Assembly: GCA_004295085.1 (NCBI GenBank)
Contig: SHNF01000011.1
Span: 124,001 to 188,000, forward strand
Reading direction: 5' to 3'
Length of the DNA stretch: 64,000 nt
Source: Planctomycetota bacterium
GTDB lineage: Bacteria; Planctomycetota; UBA1135
Position numbers and translations under genes: made by a program. The notes under the pieces are model-generated. The model saw only the letters and a program-made list of their open reading frames with translations. It searched no databases and was not told the DNA's origin. Below are positions 41,503 to 50,717 of this stretch, one piece after another (positions within the stretch are counted from its first letter, which is position 1; the number at the start of each line of letters is the position of its first letter).

Positions 41503-44424
41503 ATGCTCGCACTCAGGACTCTTTCTGTCCCTATTCCTTTCCTTTCTGTCCTCGGCGTGCTGCTCACTGTGCCTTGCCGCGCCGCCGCCTGCGCGGTCCC
41601 GGCGCCTGCCCAGCAGCTTCCTGCCGGCTTCTTCGTGGAGCCGGTGGGCCACGACTGGGACAGCCCGGTCGGCCTGGCGTTTCTGGTTGACGGCCGGCTC
41701 CTGGTTTCGGAGAAGAAGGGTCGCGTCTGGTACGTGCAGGACGACGTGAAGAAGAACCTGGTGCTGGACCTGAGCGTGGAGGTGCTCAGCCGCGGCGATT
41801 ACGGCCTGCTCGGACTGGCCGTCGATCTTGCCTTCGACATGAACGGGTACGTGTACCTGCTGCTGGTCGTGGATCCCAACGGCGACGGCGTGGACGACGA
41901 TGCCGACGCCTTCGGGCGGCTCTTGCGCTACCGCTGCTTCCTCGACGGCAACGGCGAGCTGCAGGCGGACCTGCTGTCGCGCCAGGTCCTGATCGGCGCA
42001 GACTGGAACTCCGCCATACCGGTGCTGGAGCTGACCCACGGCGTCGGCTGCTTGCGCTTCCTCAGCGACGCCAGCCTGGTGCTGACGGCGGGCGACGGGG
42101 CCCATGCCACCGAGGTGGACGTGGGCGGCCTGGATCCGGGCGCCTTCCTGCCGGGCCGCCTCAGCCCGGATCAGGACCAGGGTGCGTACCGCTCGCAATA
42201 CCCCGCGACCATGGCGGGCAAGATCCTGCGCGTGGATCCGGCCACCGGCCTGGGCCTGCCGGACAACCCGTTCTACACTGGCAACCCCGCCGACGCCGCG
42301 TCGCGCGTGTACGCCAGCGGCCTGCGCAACCCGTTCCGCCTGTCGCTGCTGCCCGGATCCGGCCCGCGCGAGACGTTGTTCGTGAGCGACGTCGGCTGGG
42401 ACAACTGGGAGGAGGTGAACCTGGTGCGCGGCGGCGAGAACTTCGGCTGGCCGGTGCGCGAAGGCCTGGAGCAGCAGCAGCGCTACGCCGGCAACGATCC
42501 CTTCGGGTACGGTTCCGGCACCTTCACGGAACCGCTGCTGAGCTGGCACCACAGCAACCCCGGCAGCCTCGGATTCACCGGCAACTGCGCCACCGCGTCC
42601 GCGGTCTACACCGGGACCAGCTACCCGTCCCTCTACCACGGCGCCCTCTTTTTCTGCGACTACGAGCGCGGCTGGATGCGCTGCGCGCGCCTGGACGCGG
42701 CGCAGCAGGTGCAGAGCGTCCTCGGATTCGGACAGAACATGGGCGGGCTGGTGGCCCTGGAGAGCGACCCGCTGTCCGGAGACCTCGTGTTCATCGCGCT
42801 GAGCAAGTACACCGGCCCCCGGATCCGGCGCATCCGCTACTCCGGCGGCGACCTGCCCCCGCAGGCCGTGGCCAGCGCCGACCCGCACTTCGGCCCAGCC
42901 CCGCTGGCTGTGCAGCTGCGCGGCTCGGACTCCTCCGACCCGGAGGGGTCCGCGCTCAGCTACCACTGGGAGTTCGGCGACGGCGCCGAGTCCTCCAGCG
43001 CGGACCCGGTGCACGACTTCTCCGACCCGCTCGCGTACCGGGCGCGGCTCACGGTCACCGACGCGCAGATGCAGTCGTCCAGCGCGGAGGTCCTGATCAC
43101 GCCGGACAACACGCCGCCGGAGATCACGGCGGTCTTCGCGCCGCAGGACGGGCAGCTCTACACGCCCGGCGACTTCATCCTGCTGCAGGCCAGCGCCACC
43201 GACCGGGAAGATGCCAGCGCCGGCATCCCCTTGCAGGCGGTCTGGCACGTCAACCTGATCCATGACCACCACCAGCACCCGGACTGGGCGCTGGTGAACG
43301 GCCCCACGGGCGTGTTCCAGACCGAGGCGCATGGCGACGGCACCTACTACGAGGTCGTGCTGGAAGTGACGGACAGCAAGGGCCTCGAGACCAGCGAGAA
43401 GCGCAGCCTGTACGACGCTGCAACGGAGCCCCGCGCCCACATCCGCGACCTTCCGGACGCGGTCCTGCGCCTGGGACAACCGCTCCTCATCTCCGGCGAG
43501 CTCCTGTATCCCGGCCCGTGGAACCCGACGCCGCCGCCGGCGCTGACCTGGGACTTCGGCGACGGCGGCACGCAGACCTTCGAGCCGGTGACCCACTTGC
43601 AGGAGGTGACGGCGAGCCACAGGTACGAAGCGACGGGCACGTACACGGTGCGCCTGACCGCCACCGCCGGCACCTTCACCGACTTCGAGGAGGTCAGCGT
43701 GCGCGTAGAGCGTCCGCGCCCGGCGGTGGCGGTGTTCGCGCCGCTGGCCACGGAGCGCTGGATTTCGGTGGCGGAGCAGGAGGTCCTGGCCAACGGCCTG
43801 GTCGCGTGGCTGGCGCAACAAGGCAGCGAGGCGGCGCTGTTCCAGTTCCAGCAGCAGGACCAGATGGCACGCTGGATGGACGGGTATCTCGACGACTCCA
43901 CGCGCGACGTGGTCGTGCTGCTGGACGTGTGTCCCGCGGCTCTGTACTCCGGCGAGGACGACGGCTCCCTGGCCGAGCGCTGGATCGAGCGGCGTAACGG
44001 AATCGTGTGGACCGGCCAGCAGCCGTTCTTCGAGTACGTGCGCGCGGACGGCACCGGCGCCAGCAACGGCGCTGGGAGCACCGGCGTGGACGAGGTCCTG
44101 GACGCGGTCCTGCCCCTGCTCTGCCCCGACCTCATCACCGATCAGGCGCCGCTGCCGCTGGCGAGCCTGCAGCTGCCGTCGCTGGCGCCCTTCTCGTCCC
44201 TGTGCGCCCTGCGCCTGGACCGGATCGGCAGCGACTGGCAGGCCGGCCGACTGTACGCCACCGACGGCGCGGGTTCCAGCGACGCCCTGGCGCTGCGCCA
44301 CCGCTCCGGGGGCTTCTACGCGCAGTTCTACTGCACCCCGGCTCCTGGCCACCCGCGCCTGGAGGTGCTCCAGGAGTTCCTGAGGTCATACTTGCTGCAC
44401 CCGCACGGCATCTCCCCCCAATGA
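41503..44424 (+). CDS. Secreted glucose/sorbosone-dehydrogenase-like protein with PKD domains, copy 1
   Basis: 973 residues from the ATG at 41503; a signal peptide ends near APAQQ. About 40-430 is a PQQ-type glucose/sorbosone dehydrogenase propeller (GLLGLAVDLAFDMNGYVYL, TAGDGAH, AGKILRVDPATGLGLPDNPF, EEVNLVRGGENFGWP). PKD modules follow (about 465-535, YHWEFGDGAESSSADP; about 685-760, TWDFGDGG). Between them the motif IHDHHQHPD stands alone. The last 200 residues form an alpha/beta module (VVVLLDVCPAALYSGEDDG, GIVWTGQQPFFEYV) like ThuA or amidotransferase-type folds. Probably a surface sugar-oxidising or carbohydrate-binding protein. A 237-base gap before it holds no gene. Confidence 0.8.
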   Translation: MLALRTLSVPIPFLSVLGVLLTVPCRAAACAVPAPAQQLPAGFFVEPVGHDWDSPVGLAFLVDGRLLVSEKKGRVWYVQDDVKKNLVLDLSVEVLSRGDYGLLGLAVDLAFDMNGYVYLLLVVDPNGDGVDDDADAFGRLLRYRCFLDGNGELQADLLSRQVLIGADWNSAIPVLELTHGVGCLRFLSDASLVLTAGDGAHATEVDVGGLDPGAFLPGRLSPDQDQGAYRSQYPATMAGKILRVDPATGLGLPDNPFYTGNPADAASRVYASGLRNPFRLSLLPGSGPRETLFVSDVGWDNWEEVNLVRGGENFGWPVREGLEQQQRYAGNDPFGYGSGTFTEPLLSWHHSNPGSLGFTGNCATASAVYTGTSYPSLYHGALFFCDYERGWMRCARLDAAQQVQSVLGFGQNMGGLVALESDPLSGDLVFIALSKYTGPRIRRIRYSGGDLPPQAVASADPHFGPAPLAVQLRGSDSSDPEGSALSYHWEFGDGAESSSADPVHDFSDPLAYRARLTVTDAQMQSSSAEVLITPDNTPPEITAVFAPQDGQLYTPGDFILLQASATDREDASAGIPLQAVWHVNLIHDHHQHPDWALVNGPTGVFQTEAHGDGTYYEVVLEVTDSKGLETSEKRSLYDAATEPRAHIRDLPDAVLRLGQPLLISGELLYPGPWNPTPPPALTWDFGDGGTQTFEPVTHLQEVTASHRYEATGTYTVRLTATAGTFTDFEEVSVRVERPRPAVAVFAPLATERWISVAEQEVLANGLVAWLAQQGSEAALFQFQQQDQMARWMDGYLDDSTRDVVVLLDVCPAALYSGEDDGSLAERWIERRNGIVWTGQQPFFEYVRADGTGASNGAGSTGVDEVLDAVLPLLCPDLITDQAPLPLASLQLPSLAPFSSLCALRLDRIGSDWQAGRLYATDGAGSSDALALRHRSGGFYAQFYCTPAPGHPRLEVLQEFLRSYLLHPHGISPQ

Positions 44425-47312
44425 CCCCCATGCGCTCCCCCGCCGCCGCCGCTGCCCGCAGCCGCTTCCTGCCCCTGCCGCTATCCCTGTCGGTGTGCCT
44501 GCTGCTCGGCGCGCGCGCCGCCGCCCAGCAGCTTCCCGCCGGCTTCATCGCCGAGCCGCTGGGGCGGGACTGGGTCCTGCCCGTGAGCCTGTGCTTCCTG
44601 GACGACGGCCGCCTGCTGGTGGCGGAGAAGCCGGGCACGGTCTGGTTCGTGGAGAACGACGAGAAGAAGACCCTGGTCCTGGATCTCCAGGCGGAGACCT
44701 TGAACAACGGCGACCGCGGCCTGCTCGGCATCGCCGTGGACCCGGACTTCGGCCAGAACGGGCTCTTGTACCTGCTGCTGGTGGTGGATCCCAACGCCGA
44801 CAACGTGGAGGCCGAGCAGGAGACCTTCGGGCGCCTGGTGCGTTACTCCACCCATTTCGACGCCCAGGGCAACCTGGTGGCCGATCCCGCTTCGCGCACG
44901 GTGCTGATCGGCAGCGCCTGGGACAACGGCATCCCCTCGCTGCACTTCTCGCACGCCATCGGCGACCTGCAGTTCCTTGGCGACGGCAGCCTGCTGGTGA
45001 CGGCCGGCGACGGCGCCCACTTCGACGGCGCGGACACCGGCGGCCGCGATCCCAACGGCTTCGGTCCCGGCAAATTCTCCCTGGACCAGGACCTGGGCGC
45101 CTTCCGCTCGCAGTACGACGCCACCCTGGCCGGAAAGATCCTGCGCGTGGATCCGGCCACCGGGCTGGGGCTGCCGGACAATCCGTACTACACCGGCAAT
45201 CCGGCGGACTGGGCGTCGCGCGCCTACGCCAAGGGCCTGCGCAATCCGTGGCGCCTGCTCGCGGTCCCCGGCACGGGCCCCCGGGACCGCGTGCTCGTCG
45301 CCGAAGTCGGCTGGGAGCTGTGGGAGGAAGTGAACCTGCTGCGCGGCGGCGAGAACTTCGGCTGGCCCTGCCACGAAGGGCCGCTTGCGCAGCCGGTCTA
45401 TCCCGGTCTGGACACGCAGGGCTTCTGCGCGGCCGCGGCCACGGCGCCGCTGCTGAGCTGGCACCACTTCGATCCCGGAACCCAGGGATACACGGGCAAC
45501 TGCGCCTCCGGAATGGCCTTCTACCAGGGGGATTCGTATCCGCCGCTCTACCGTGGCGTCCTGTTCTTCTCCGACTTCGGCCAGGGCTGGATCCGGTGCG
45601 CGCGCCTGGACGCGCAGCAGCAGGTGCTGGGCGTGTTCAGCTTCGCGACCGGCGTCGGCCCGATCGTGGACATGGCCGAGGACCCGCTGACCGGCGACCT
45701 GGTGTACATCAGCTTCGGGACCGGGACCGCGCGCCTGCGCCGCATCCGCTACGCCGGCGACGACCTGCCGCCGGTGCTGGTGGCCGCCGCCGATCCCACG
45801 TACGGGCCGGCGCCGCTGGCGGTGCAGCTGCGCGCTTCCCAGTCCTACGACCCGGAAGGCGGGCCGCTGCAGTTCCTGTGGGAGCTGGGCGACGGCGCCG
45901 AGTCGCTGCTGCCCGACCTGGATCACGTCTATCCCGATCCGGCCGTGACCTACCGCGCCCGGCTCACCGTCAGCGACGCGCAGCTGTGGAGCAGCAGCCA
46001 GGAGTTCGTGATCACGCCCGGCAACACGCCGCCGCAGATCACGTCGTTCCGCCTGCCGCAGCCGGGCCAGCTGTATCGCGCCGGCGACACGATCCTGCTG
46101 CAGGCCAAGGCCCGCGACGCGGAGGATGACGCCGCCGGGGTCGCGCTGGACGTGCAATGGCACGTGGACCTGATCCATGACCACCACGTGCATCCGGACT
46201 TCGCCGTGGCCGGCGGCCCCGACACCTCGTTCCGCACCGAGCACCACGGCGACGGCACCTATTACGAGGTGCGCCTGCAGGTGACCGACAGCCGCGGCCT
46301 GAGCGTGTCGGAGGCGCGCCCGATCTACGACGCGGAGACGCGCCCGCGGGCGCACATCGCCGGTGTCAGCGACACGACGCCCCGGCACGGCCAGGCCATC
46401 ACCGTGACCGGCCACATGGAGTACCCGGGGGGACGGGGCAACCACCCCGCCCTGGTGTGGGACTGGGGCGACGGCAGCCACGAGGCGTTCCAGGACGTGG
46501 GCCACCAGCAGGACGCCAGCGCCAGCCACACCTACGCGCGCCCGGGCGACTACGAGCTGCGCCTGATCGCCACCGAGGGGCGCAGCAAGCACAGTGCCGT
46601 GCAGCCGATCCGCGTGCAACGGCCGCGGCCGGCGGCGGCGGTCTTCGCGCCGCTGGTGGCGGAGCGCTGGATCTCCTGGGACGAGCAGGAGGAGCTGGCG
46701 GGCGGACTGGCGGCGGACCTGCAGGCGCTCGGCGCCGAGGCCGTGGTGTTCCACTACAACGACCAGGACGCGCTGGTGGCGTGGATGCAGCCCTACCTGC
46801 ACGACTCCGTGCGCGACACGCTGGTCATCCTGGACGTCGCGCCCGCCCTGCTCTACGCGGGAGAGGACGACGGCTCCCTGGCGGAGCTGTGGATGGAGAG
46901 CGGCAACGGCATCGTGTGGACCGGCGCGCAGCCCTTCTACGAGTACGTGACGCCGCAGGGCCTGATCAGCGCCGCCGGCGCCGGCGCGCGCGGCGCCGAG
47001 GAGGTCCTGGACGCCAGCCGTCCCAACCTGGTTTCCGGCCTCGGAGACCAGTACCTGACCCCCGGCTCCGAGCTGGAGGTGCCGAGCCTGCAGCCGTTCT
47101 TCACGTGGCGGGGACTCTATCCCGACCGCATCGGCAGCGAGTGGACGGTGGACCGCAAGTACGCCGTGGACTGGCTGGGGAGCTCCGATGCGATCGCGCT
47201 GCGCCACCTCGCCGGCGGCTATTACGCGCAGTTCTACTGCACGGCCGTGTCCGAGGTGCTGCCCCGGCGCGCGGTGCTGGGCGAGTTCCTCCAGGCTTAC
47301 CTGGAGCCGTGA
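44421..47312 (+). CDS. Secreted glucose/sorbosone-dehydrogenase-like protein with PKD domains, copy 2
   Basis: 963 residues, start overlapping the stop of copy 1 (ATGA). Same order of parts: signal peptide to about ARAAAQ, propeller (LLGIAVDPDFGQNGLLYL, AGKILRVDPATGLGLPDNPYY, EVNLLRGGENFGWP), PKD-like modules, IHDHHVHPD, and C-terminal module with LYAGEDDGSLAELW and GIVWTGAQPFYEYV. The two copies match nearly end to end, so this is a whole-gene tandem duplication that stays co-expressed. Differences lie mostly in loops and the signal. Function as for copy 1. Confidence 0.8.
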   Translation: MTPMRSPAAAAARSRFLPLPLSLSVCLLLGARAAAQQLPAGFIAEPLGRDWVLPVSLCFLDDGRLLVAEKPGTVWFVENDEKKTLVLDLQAETLNNGDRGLLGIAVDPDFGQNGLLYLLLVVDPNADNVEAEQETFGRLVRYSTHFDAQGNLVADPASRTVLIGSAWDNGIPSLHFSHAIGDLQFLGDGSLLVTAGDGAHFDGADTGGRDPNGFGPGKFSLDQDLGAFRSQYDATLAGKILRVDPATGLGLPDNPYYTGNPADWASRAYAKGLRNPWRLLAVPGTGPRDRVLVAEVGWELWEEVNLLRGGENFGWPCHEGPLAQPVYPGLDTQGFCAAAATAPLLSWHHFDPGTQGYTGNCASGMAFYQGDSYPPLYRGVLFFSDFGQGWIRCARLDAQQQVLGVFSFATGVGPIVDMAEDPLTGDLVYISFGTGTARLRRIRYAGDDLPPVLVAAADPTYGPAPLAVQLRASQSYDPEGGPLQFLWELGDGAESLLPDLDHVYPDPAVTYRARLTVSDAQLWSSSQEFVITPGNTPPQITSFRLPQPGQLYRAGDTILLQAKARDAEDDAAGVALDVQWHVDLIHDHHVHPDFAVAGGPDTSFRTEHHGDGTYYEVRLQVTDSRGLSVSEARPIYDAETRPRAHIAGVSDTTPRHGQAITVTGHMEYPGGRGNHPALVWDWGDGSHEAFQDVGHQQDASASHTYARPGDYELRLIATEGRSKHSAVQPIRVQRPRPAAAVFAPLVAERWISWDEQEELAGGLAADLQALGAEAVVFHYNDQDALVAWMQPYLHDSVRDTLVILDVAPALLYAGEDDGSLAELWMESGNGIVWTGAQPFYEYVTPQGLISAAGAGARGAEEVLDASRPNLVSGLGDQYLTPGSELEVPSLQPFFTWRGLYPDRIGSEWTVDRKYAVDWLGSSDAIALRHLAGGYYAQFYCTAVSEVLPRRAVLGEFLQAYLEP

Positions 47313-47331
47313 CGCCCGCACGGCGCGGGCG
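47313..47331. terminator. Hairpin at the end of the GSDH pair
   Basis: Seven-base-pair stem CGCCCGC / GCGGGCG with a five-base loop, starting one base after the stop of copy 2 and lying between two converging genes. No T-run follows, as is common in high-GC genomes. Confidence 0.45.
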
Positions 47332-47336
47332 CGCAA

Positions 47337-47534
47337 TCAGCCGGAGGCCTTGCCCTGGATGAGCCGGCCGGCGACGAAGAGGATGCCCCCGCCGAGCAAG
47401 GCCATCATCTCGTACTGCATGCTGGACAGGCCTTCCTCCTGCAGGCCGAGGCTGACGCTGAGCGCCAGGCCGACCAGGACGACCGCCATTCCCATCACCT
47501 GCAGCGCGCGTCCCAGCACGTAGCGGGTCGGCAT
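47337..47534 (-). CDS. Small two-helix membrane protein
   Basis: 65 residues from the ATG at 47534; a longer start (47564) would overlap the divergent glycosyltransferase start. Two hydrophobic helices (LQVMGMAVVLVGLALSVSLG and MALLGGGILFVAGRLI) with a short loop QEEGLSSMQYEM between. Glycine spacing suggests tight helix packing. I know no function; small proteins of this shape are widespread in planctomycete-type genomes. It is divergent from the glycosyltransferase gene. Confidence 0.6.
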   Translation of the reverse strand: MPTRYVLGRALQVMGMAVVLVGLALSVSLGLQEEGLSSMQYEMMALLGGGILFVAGRLIQGKASG

Positions 47535-47545
47535 GCGCCGGCCAG

Positions 47546-47551
47546 TATAAT
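47546..47551 (+). promoter_or_regulatory. TATAAT, perfect -10 box before the glycosyltransferase
   Basis: A consensus TATAAT ends 11 bases before the ATG at 47563, so the transcript would begin about five bases before the start codon. There is no room for a normal ribosome-binding site, which suggests a leaderless or near-leaderless message. Confidence 0.5.
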
Positions 47552-47562
47552 CTTCCGCTTTC

Positions 47563-48342
47563 ATGCCGGCCCGGCGCCCGCTGGTCATCCTGCCCACCTA
47601 CAACGAGCTGCACAACCTTCCGGAGCTGGTGGAGCAGATCCTGGCCGCGCTGCCGGACGGCCACGTCCTGGTGGTGGACGACGCCTCGCCGGACGGCACC
47701 GGCCGCTACGCGCGCGCCCGCGCGCAACGTGATCCGCAACGCCGCGTGTTCGTCCTGGAGCGTCCTGGCAAGCTGGGGCTCGGATCGGCCTACCGCGACG
47801 GCTGGCGCTGGGCGCTGGCCCGCGGCTACGACCCGGTGGTGACCATGGACGCGGATTTCTCGCATCCGCCCGCCTCCCTGCCCGCTCTCCTGGCCCTGCT
47901 GGACGCCGGCGCCGACCTGGCCATCGGCTCGCGCTACGTGCCGGGCGGCGGCATCCGCAACTGGCCGCTGCGCCGGCGCCTGCTCAGCCGCGGCGCCAAC
48001 TGGCTGTCGCGCCGGTTGTTGCGCCTGCCGGTGGCGGACGCCACCGCGGGTTTCCGCGCCTACCGCGCCCACGTGCTGGAGGCGATCGATCCGGACGCGG
48101 TCCGGGCCGAGGGCTACTCCTTCCTGGAGGAGACGCTGTGGCGCGTGACGGCGGCCGGCTTCCGCTGCGCCGAGACGCCCATCCTGTTCGTCAACCGCAC
48201 GCGGGACCGCAGCAAGATCAATCGTGGCGAGATCCTCAAGGCCGTAGCAACCCTGGTGCGCCTGCGCCTCTCCCGCCGGCCCCGGCTGCAGCAGCAGCGC
48301 CGGCCGCATCCGCGCGCCAGCCGCGGCGGCGCCCCATGCTGA
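47563..48342 (+). CDS. Polyprenol-phosphate mannosyltransferase-type GT2
   Basis: 259 residues. GT-A fold with VILPTYNELHNLPELVEQI, VVDDASPDGTG, VTMDADFSHPP (DxD-like) and IGSRYVPGGG, then SYRVEG-like AEGYSFLEETL, close to dolichol/polyprenol-phosphate mannose synthase. It would move a sugar from GDP- or UDP-sugar to a lipid phosphate on the inner face of the membrane, feeding glycan or protein mannosylation. No C-terminal membrane domain; the end is basic (RRPRLQQQRRPHPR) and may hold it to the membrane. It overlaps the protease gene by seven bases. Confidence 0.88.
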   Translation: MPARRPLVILPTYNELHNLPELVEQILAALPDGHVLVVDDASPDGTGRYARARAQRDPQRRVFVLERPGKLGLGSAYRDGWRWALARGYDPVVTMDADFSHPPASLPALLALLDAGADLAIGSRYVPGGGIRNWPLRRRLLSRGANWLSRRLLRLPVADATAGFRAYRAHVLEAIDPDAVRAEGYSFLEETLWRVTAAGFRCAETPILFVNRTRDRSKINRGEILKAVATLVRLRLSRRPRLQQQRRPHPRASRGGAPC

Positions 48343-49220
48343 GCACCGTGCTGGGCTGGCTGTTCCGGCCGATCCGCGCGGGCCGCCTGTTCGGCATCCC
48401 GCTCCTGGTGATGCCGTCGGTGCTCCTTCTGACCGGGTTCATCCTGGTATGGGCGGGCCAGCGCGGCGGCGCGCACGGCTTCGCGGCCCTGGCGCTGCTG
48501 TTCGCGATCCTGGCGGTGTCGCTGCTGGCGCACGAGCTGGGGCACGCGCTGGCGGCGCGCCGCCTGGGCCTGCGCGTGCACGGCATCACCATCTCGCCGC
48601 TGATCAGTGCGGCCCTGCTGGAGGGCATGGCCGGCCGCCCGCGCGCCGAGGCCCTGGTGGCCTTGGCCGGTCCCGCGGTGAACCTGGCCCTGGCCGGAGT
48701 CTGCGCGCTCCTGCCCTGGCCGTGGGCGCGCTCGGCGCTATGGATCAACCTCGTGCTGGGCCTAGGCAACCTGGTGCCCGCGTTTCCCACCGACGGCGGC
48801 CGCGTGGTGCGCGCCTGGTTCGCGCGCCGCTCGCCGCTGCCCGACGCCACGCGCGCAGCCATCGTCATCGCCAACGTGTTCCTGGTCGGACTGCTGGCCT
48901 ACGCCTGGCAGGTCGACGCCTTTGCCCTCGGCCTGGTCCTGGCCGCGTACCTGTTCTTCGCGGCCCGGCGCGAGCTGGCGCAGGACTTCCTGCGCACCTG
49001 GCGCCTGCCGAGCCTGGCCTTCGCCGCGGTGGTCCGGCGCTCGTTCCAGCGCGCCGCACCCGCACCGGCGGACGCGCCGGGGCCGCCGGCGGCGGAGCCC
49101 GGGAAGCCGCCGCGCGCTCCCCAGGAGCTGGAGCGCTTCCGCGGCAGCATGGACGAGTTCTTCGGGCGCCGGCCGGACACGCCGGCGCCCGAGCCGCCGG
49201 CCTCGCGCGATCCCTCCTGA
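48336..49220 (+). CDS. Site-2 protease family metalloprotease (M50)
   Basis: 294 residues with about six membrane helices. HELGHALAARRLG gives the zinc histidines and catalytic glutamate; NLVPAFPTDGGRVV supplies the third zinc ligand (Asp). VALAGPAVNLAL is another M50 trait. The enzyme cuts membrane-bound substrates within the bilayer. The cytosolic tail (about 235-294) is Pro-rich and ends DEFFGRRPD. There are no CBS or PDZ domains. It is co-transcribed with the glycosyltransferase. Confidence 0.88.
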   Translation: MLSTVLGWLFRPIRAGRLFGIPLLVMPSVLLLTGFILVWAGQRGGAHGFAALALLFAILAVSLLAHELGHALAARRLGLRVHGITISPLISAALLEGMAGRPRAEALVALAGPAVNLALAGVCALLPWPWARSALWINLVLGLGNLVPAFPTDGGRVVRAWFARRSPLPDATRAAIVIANVFLVGLLAYAWQVDAFALGLVLAAYLFFAARRELAQDFLRTWRLPSLAFAAVVRRSFQRAAPAPADAPGPPAAEPGKPPRAPQELERFRGSMDEFFGRRPDTPAPEPPASRDPS

Positions 49221-49266
49221 GCGGCCGGCGGCGCCCAGGCGCGTGACTTATCCTGTGTGGATCGCA

Positions 49267-50178
49267 ATGCCTGCCGCCCTCCGCAGCTTCCGAACGCTCC
49301 CGCTCCTCGCCGGCCTGCTCAGCGCCGCCGTCCTCGGCGCGCAGCAGGAGGCGACGCCGCGCGGCCAGAAGGCGCCGGTCCTGATCCCGCCCGGCCAGCA
49401 GGAGGCGAAGAGCACCGCCGGCCCGGCGCCGGCACCCGGCGCGACGCCCCCGGCTGCGGGCGGCCAGGAGGGCCGGGTCGTGAACCTGCCGCCGCCGGAG
49501 CTGGAGCCGGGCGACGAGCAAGCCAATCCCAACGCGCCGCGGCCCTTGCAGCCCATGGGCCCGCCGCCCTTCACCGAGGACCGTGCGCTGCTGGAGGTCG
49601 ATGGCGTGCCGATCAGCGCCTTCGCGCTGAACGAGCTGGTGGCCTACTACCAGAGCTGGCGCCCGGGCAGCGCCGACCTGCTGCTGCGCGACGCCGTGGC
49701 CGCCTTGATTCCGGCCGCGGCGGTGCAGGCGCGCTATGGCGAAGCCCTGCCCGGCATGCGCGACAAGATCGACCGGGCGCGGGCGGCCCTGGAGTCCGGG
49801 CGTGACTGGGCCGAGGTCGTGCGCGACTTCAGCGACGACGACGAGGCCGGCACGGCGGACGGAAGCTACGAGCTGCGGCGCGGGCGCGCGGTGCAGCCCT
49901 TCGACCGCCTCTGCCACAGCGGCGCGCTCAACGCCGTCTCGCCGCCCTTCCTCACCCAGTACGGCTACCACGTGCTCCAGATCACGGGCTACCGGCAGGC
50001 GCTGGACCCCATGGAGGACCTGAGCACGGTGCGCCACGTGCTCGTCATGTACCCGTTCCAGGGCTCCGAGCCGCGCACCGAGATCCAGGAGCTGGCGCAG
50101 GCTGCGAAGATCCGCGTGCTCGAGCCCGGGATGAAGAACGTGCTGCCGCCCGAGTACCGCGACCAGGTGGCGCCCTAG
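49267..50178 (+). CDS. Exported parvulin-type peptidyl-prolyl isomerase
   Basis: 303 residues. Signal peptide (LLAGLLSAAVLGAQ), then a Pro/Gly-rich linker to about 105, then a SurA/PpiC-like domain: ALLEVDGVPISAFALN (N-terminal chaperone start), and ALESGRDWAEVVRDFSDDDEAG with FDRLCHSGALNAVSPPFLTQYGYHVLQITG, the parvulin pattern. It would help fold outer-membrane or periplasmic proteins. The parvulin histidines are only partly kept (the final YHVLQI). Its stop TAG shares bases (CTAG) with the stop of the converging biotin carrier gene. Confidence 0.75.
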   Translation: MPAALRSFRTLPLLAGLLSAAVLGAQQEATPRGQKAPVLIPPGQQEAKSTAGPAPAPGATPPAAGGQEGRVVNLPPPELEPGDEQANPNAPRPLQPMGPPPFTEDRALLEVDGVPISAFALNELVAYYQSWRPGSADLLLRDAVAALIPAAAVQARYGEALPGMRDKIDRARAALESGRDWAEVVRDFSDDDEAGTADGSYELRRGRAVQPFDRLCHSGALNAVSPPFLTQYGYHVLQITGYRQALDPMEDLSTVRHVLVMYPFQGSEPRTEIQELAQAAKIRVLEPGMKNVLPPEYRDQVAP

Positions 50179-50717
50179 GCGCCGGCTGCATCCTGCGCGT
50201 CCGCGGCCGGCGCCAGGACCACGAGTGGCTGGTTCGGCGCCACCGTCTGGCCGACCTGCACGAGGACCTGGAGGACCACCCCGCCGTGCGCGGCGGCGAT
50301 CTCGTTCTGCATCTTCATGGCCTCCACCACGGCCACCGCCGCGCCCGGGGGCACGCGTTCACCGGGCCGCACGCGCACGCCGATCACGACGCCCGGGATG
50401 GGCGCGAGCACGGTCTCTCCGGCGGCGGCCGCCTTGCGGCCCACCGCGCCGGCGGCATGCTCGCGCTCGTCCAGTGCCTTGAGCGCGAAGGACTCGCCGG
50501 CGATGCGCACCAGCAGCTCGCCGCCCGCGGCCGGCTCGATGGAAACGGCGAAGGAGCGCGCGTCCAGCGCCAGCGCGTACTGGCCCAGGTAGTCCACGTC
50601 GGCGAAGTCCGCCTCGAACTCGCGCCCGGAGCAGCGCACGCGGAAACGGCCCGCGCCCCGCTCCTCTACGCTGACCTCGAGGCGGCGGCCGTCGCGGGTG
50701 TCGAGGAAATACCTCAT
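50175..50717 (-). CDS. Biotin carboxyl carrier subunit of acyl-CoA carboxylase
   Basis: 180 residues. The C-terminal biotinyl domain has VVEAMKMQNEI with the lysine that receives biotin, and the two hammerhead strands VLAPIPGVVIGV and QVLVQVGQTVAPNQPLVVL. The N-terminal 80 residues are a small beta domain found in carrier subunits of acyl-CoA carboxylases. It follows the carboxylase gene with a four-base overlap. Together with the next two genes it forms a propionyl- or acetyl-CoA carboxylase. Confidence 0.9.
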   Translation of the reverse strand: MRYFLDTRDGRRLEVSVEERGAGRFRVRCSGREFEADFADVDYLGQYALALDARSFAVSIEPAAGGELLVRIAGESFALKALDEREHAAGAVGRKAAAAGETVLAPIPGVVIGVRVRPGERVPPGAAVAVVEAMKMQNEIAAAHGGVVLQVLVQVGQTVAPNQPLVVLAPAADAQDAAGA

